Assembly (NCBI RefSeq): GCF_012689525.1
Contig: NZ_CP051516.1
Coordinates: 4,509,439-4,573,438, forward strand
DNA from: Paraburkholderia aromaticivorans
Lineage (GTDB): Bacteria; Pseudomonadota; Gammaproteobacteria; Burkholderiales; Burkholderiaceae
Length of the DNA: 64,000 nt
Reading direction: 5' to 3'
Under the pieces are notes generated by a model. That model saw nothing but the letters and a program-made list of their open reading frames with translations. It did not search any database and was not told the DNA's origin. The number at the start of each line of letters is the position of its first letter. Position 1 is the stretch's first letter. Below are positions 62,930-64,000 of this stretch, piece after piece. A program made the position numbers and the translations under genes.

Positions 62930-63029
62930 GTTGCTCTCACTTGATCGACTGATCGAAAATTAACCGCACGATCATCGCTGAAGCGGCAATGGCCGGGCGT
63001 TTACAGAATTGGTTTTCGCGGAACCCGCT

Positions 63030-63058
63030 ATTTAAACCGGTTTTTCGTTGACCGTCAA
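63030..63058 (-). promoter_or_regulatory. Promoter of rpmH-rnpA-yidD-yidC
   Basis: On the minus strand TTGACG (63058-63053), 17-bp spacer, TTAAAT (63035-63030), about 100 bp upstream of rpmH. Confidence 0.55.
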
Positions 63059-63113
63059 TAGTTTAGCCTGGTTCGGCCGCGCCCCACGAGGAGTTCGCCT
63101 GGTGATCCGTCCC

Positions 63114-63122
63114 TGTGGATAA
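63114..63122 (-). promoter_or_regulatory. DnaA box upstream of dnaA
   Basis: Exact TGTGGATAA (complement TTATCCACA) in the 391-bp rpmH-dnaA spacer. A TAGAAT-like element follows at 63148. It suggests DnaA autoregulation; a single perfect box is few for a full origin. Confidence 0.6.
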
Positions 63123-63320
63123 CTCCCTTGCGGGTCCGTTTTGGCGTTAGAATCTCGCCTTACTTCCCAAAAATCCTGCACGCCGCTCCGGCTCGCTTGC
63201 CCCGCAAACCCTTGTGGCACAAGCGCCTGGAGCCGTTACGCCTGGCTGCTCAGGGCCTTGTTGCGTGCGCGCGACAGGGGCAGCGGCGACCGCCGTGCAC
63301 ACCATAACGACAGCAACTCG

Positions 63321-64000
63321 ATGAACGATTTCTGGCAACACTGTTCCGCATTGCTGGAGCGTGAGCTTACGCCCCAGCAGTACGTGACGTGGATCAAACC
63401 GTTGGCCCCGGTCGCCTTCGACGCCGCTGCGAACACGCTTAGCATCGCTGCGCCGAACCGTTTCAAGCTCGACTGGGTCAAGAGCCAGTTCTCCGGCCGC
63501 ATCGCGGATATGGCCCGCGATTTCTGGCATGCCCCGGTCGATGTCCAATTCGTGCTGGATCCGAAAGCCGGCATGCGCGCGCCCGTGGCAGCCGCGCCGG
63601 CGCGCCCGGCTTCCGCGCCCAGTTCGATGGGCGGTAGCGCGGGCAATGGCGCCGCCGTGGACGCGGCTGTCGGCGCCGTGCAAGCGGCGCATGCCGCACG
63701 CGCGAATGGCGCAAACAGCGCGATGGCCAACCTCAACGCGAATGCCCGCGCGGCAGCTGAACACCACGCAAACGCGCGCGCCGCAGCAGACGATTCCGGC
63801 GACCTCGATCTGCCCAGCCTCGACGCCAACGAAGCCGCGGCCGCCCGCCGCACGTGGCGTCCGGGCCAAAGCGCCGGTTCGAACGGCAACAGCGGCGAAA
63901 ACGACTCGATGTACGAGCGTTCCAAGCTGAACCCGGTTCTGACCTTCGACAACTTCGTGACCGGTAAAGCCAACCAGTTGGCGCGCGCCGCGGCGATCCA
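63321..64000 (+). CDS. dnaA: Chromosomal replication initiator DnaA (5' part)
   Basis: The window ends inside this gene. The first ~226 codons show domain I ([31 protein letters not shown]) and a long Ala/Asn-rich domain II linker (about 90-195). The start of the AAA+ region follows ([20 protein letters not shown]). The linker is extended relative to E. coli DnaA, as is common in Burkholderia relatives. Confidence 0.96.
   Translation, partial: MNDFWQHCSALLERELTPQQYVTWIKPLAPVAFDAAANTLSIAAPNRFKLDWVKSQFSGRIADMARDFWHAPVDVQFVLDPKAGMRAPVAAAPARPASAPSSMGGSAGNGAAVDAAVGAVQAAHAARANGANSAMANLNANARAAAEHHANARAAADDSGDLDLPSLDANEAAAARRTWRPGQSAGSNGNSGENDSMYERSKLNPVLTFDNFVTGKANQLARAAAI

Overview
This window looks like a piece of the primary chromosome of a Burkholderiaceae bacterium, most likely Paraburkholderia. 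The assignment rests on high G+C, the gene order rpmH-rnpA-yidD-yidC-mnmE beside dnaA, a type II secretion cluster with gspC inverted between gspF and gspG, a complete wsp operon, and an abundant-looking palindromic repeat of a kind I associate with Paraburkholderia. The genus call is by recognition, not by a search. No tRNA, rRNA, CRISPR array or complete transposon was seen.

Layout. 1-580 is a gene-free, AT-richer stretch with two perfect DnaA boxes. Next come mnmC, hupB, a His-rich COG0523 GTPase and a small lytic transglycosylase (0.6-5.3 kb). The type II secretion cluster gspD-E-F-(C)-G-H-I-J-K-L-M-N fills 5.8-18.5 kb; a ~635-bp inverted-repeat element sits at the 5' end of gspK. An outer-membrane efflux lipoprotein, a MarR regulator and a 14-TM MFS pump follow (18.6-23.3 kb), then a lipoprotein, gshA, and the ada-alkA alkylation-repair pair (23.3-28.0 kb). 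A predicted anti-Shine-Dalgarno-like small RNA, a VOC protein and YaeQ occupy 28.2-29.4 kb. A LysR-controlled pentose cluster (aldehyde dehydrogenase, araFGH transporter, arabinonate-type dehydratase) spans 29.6-37.9 kb.

From 38 to 43 kb there are small secreted or membrane proteins, a SpeG-like acetyltransferase, a HIT protein, and a GlxA-type regulator divergent from a short-chain dehydrogenase. An Lrp regulator lies divergent from a homodimeric pyruvate dehydrogenase-type E1 (mdeR/mdeB-like). The complete wspABCDEFR surface-sensing and c-di-GMP pathway is encoded on the minus strand (46.5-55.4 kb). A degenerate integrase lies at the 3' end of mnmE. An XRE-type regulator interrupts the otherwise conserved mnmE-yidC-yidD-rnpA-rpmH cluster, and the window ends inside dnaA.

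How it fits together: the gsp genes form one exoprotein export machine. The wsp genes turn contact with a surface into c-di-GMP made by WspR. The ara-like genes import and oxidise a pentose, although their aldehyde dehydrogenase has Ser where the catalytic Cys should be. Points most worth a second look are the repeat element with its mirrored base-composition skew, the predicted ~64-nt RNA with two TGTCTCCTCC motifs, the Cys-to-Ser dehydrogenase, the Tyr-less integrase at the mnmE 3' end, and the DnaA-box region at the window start.
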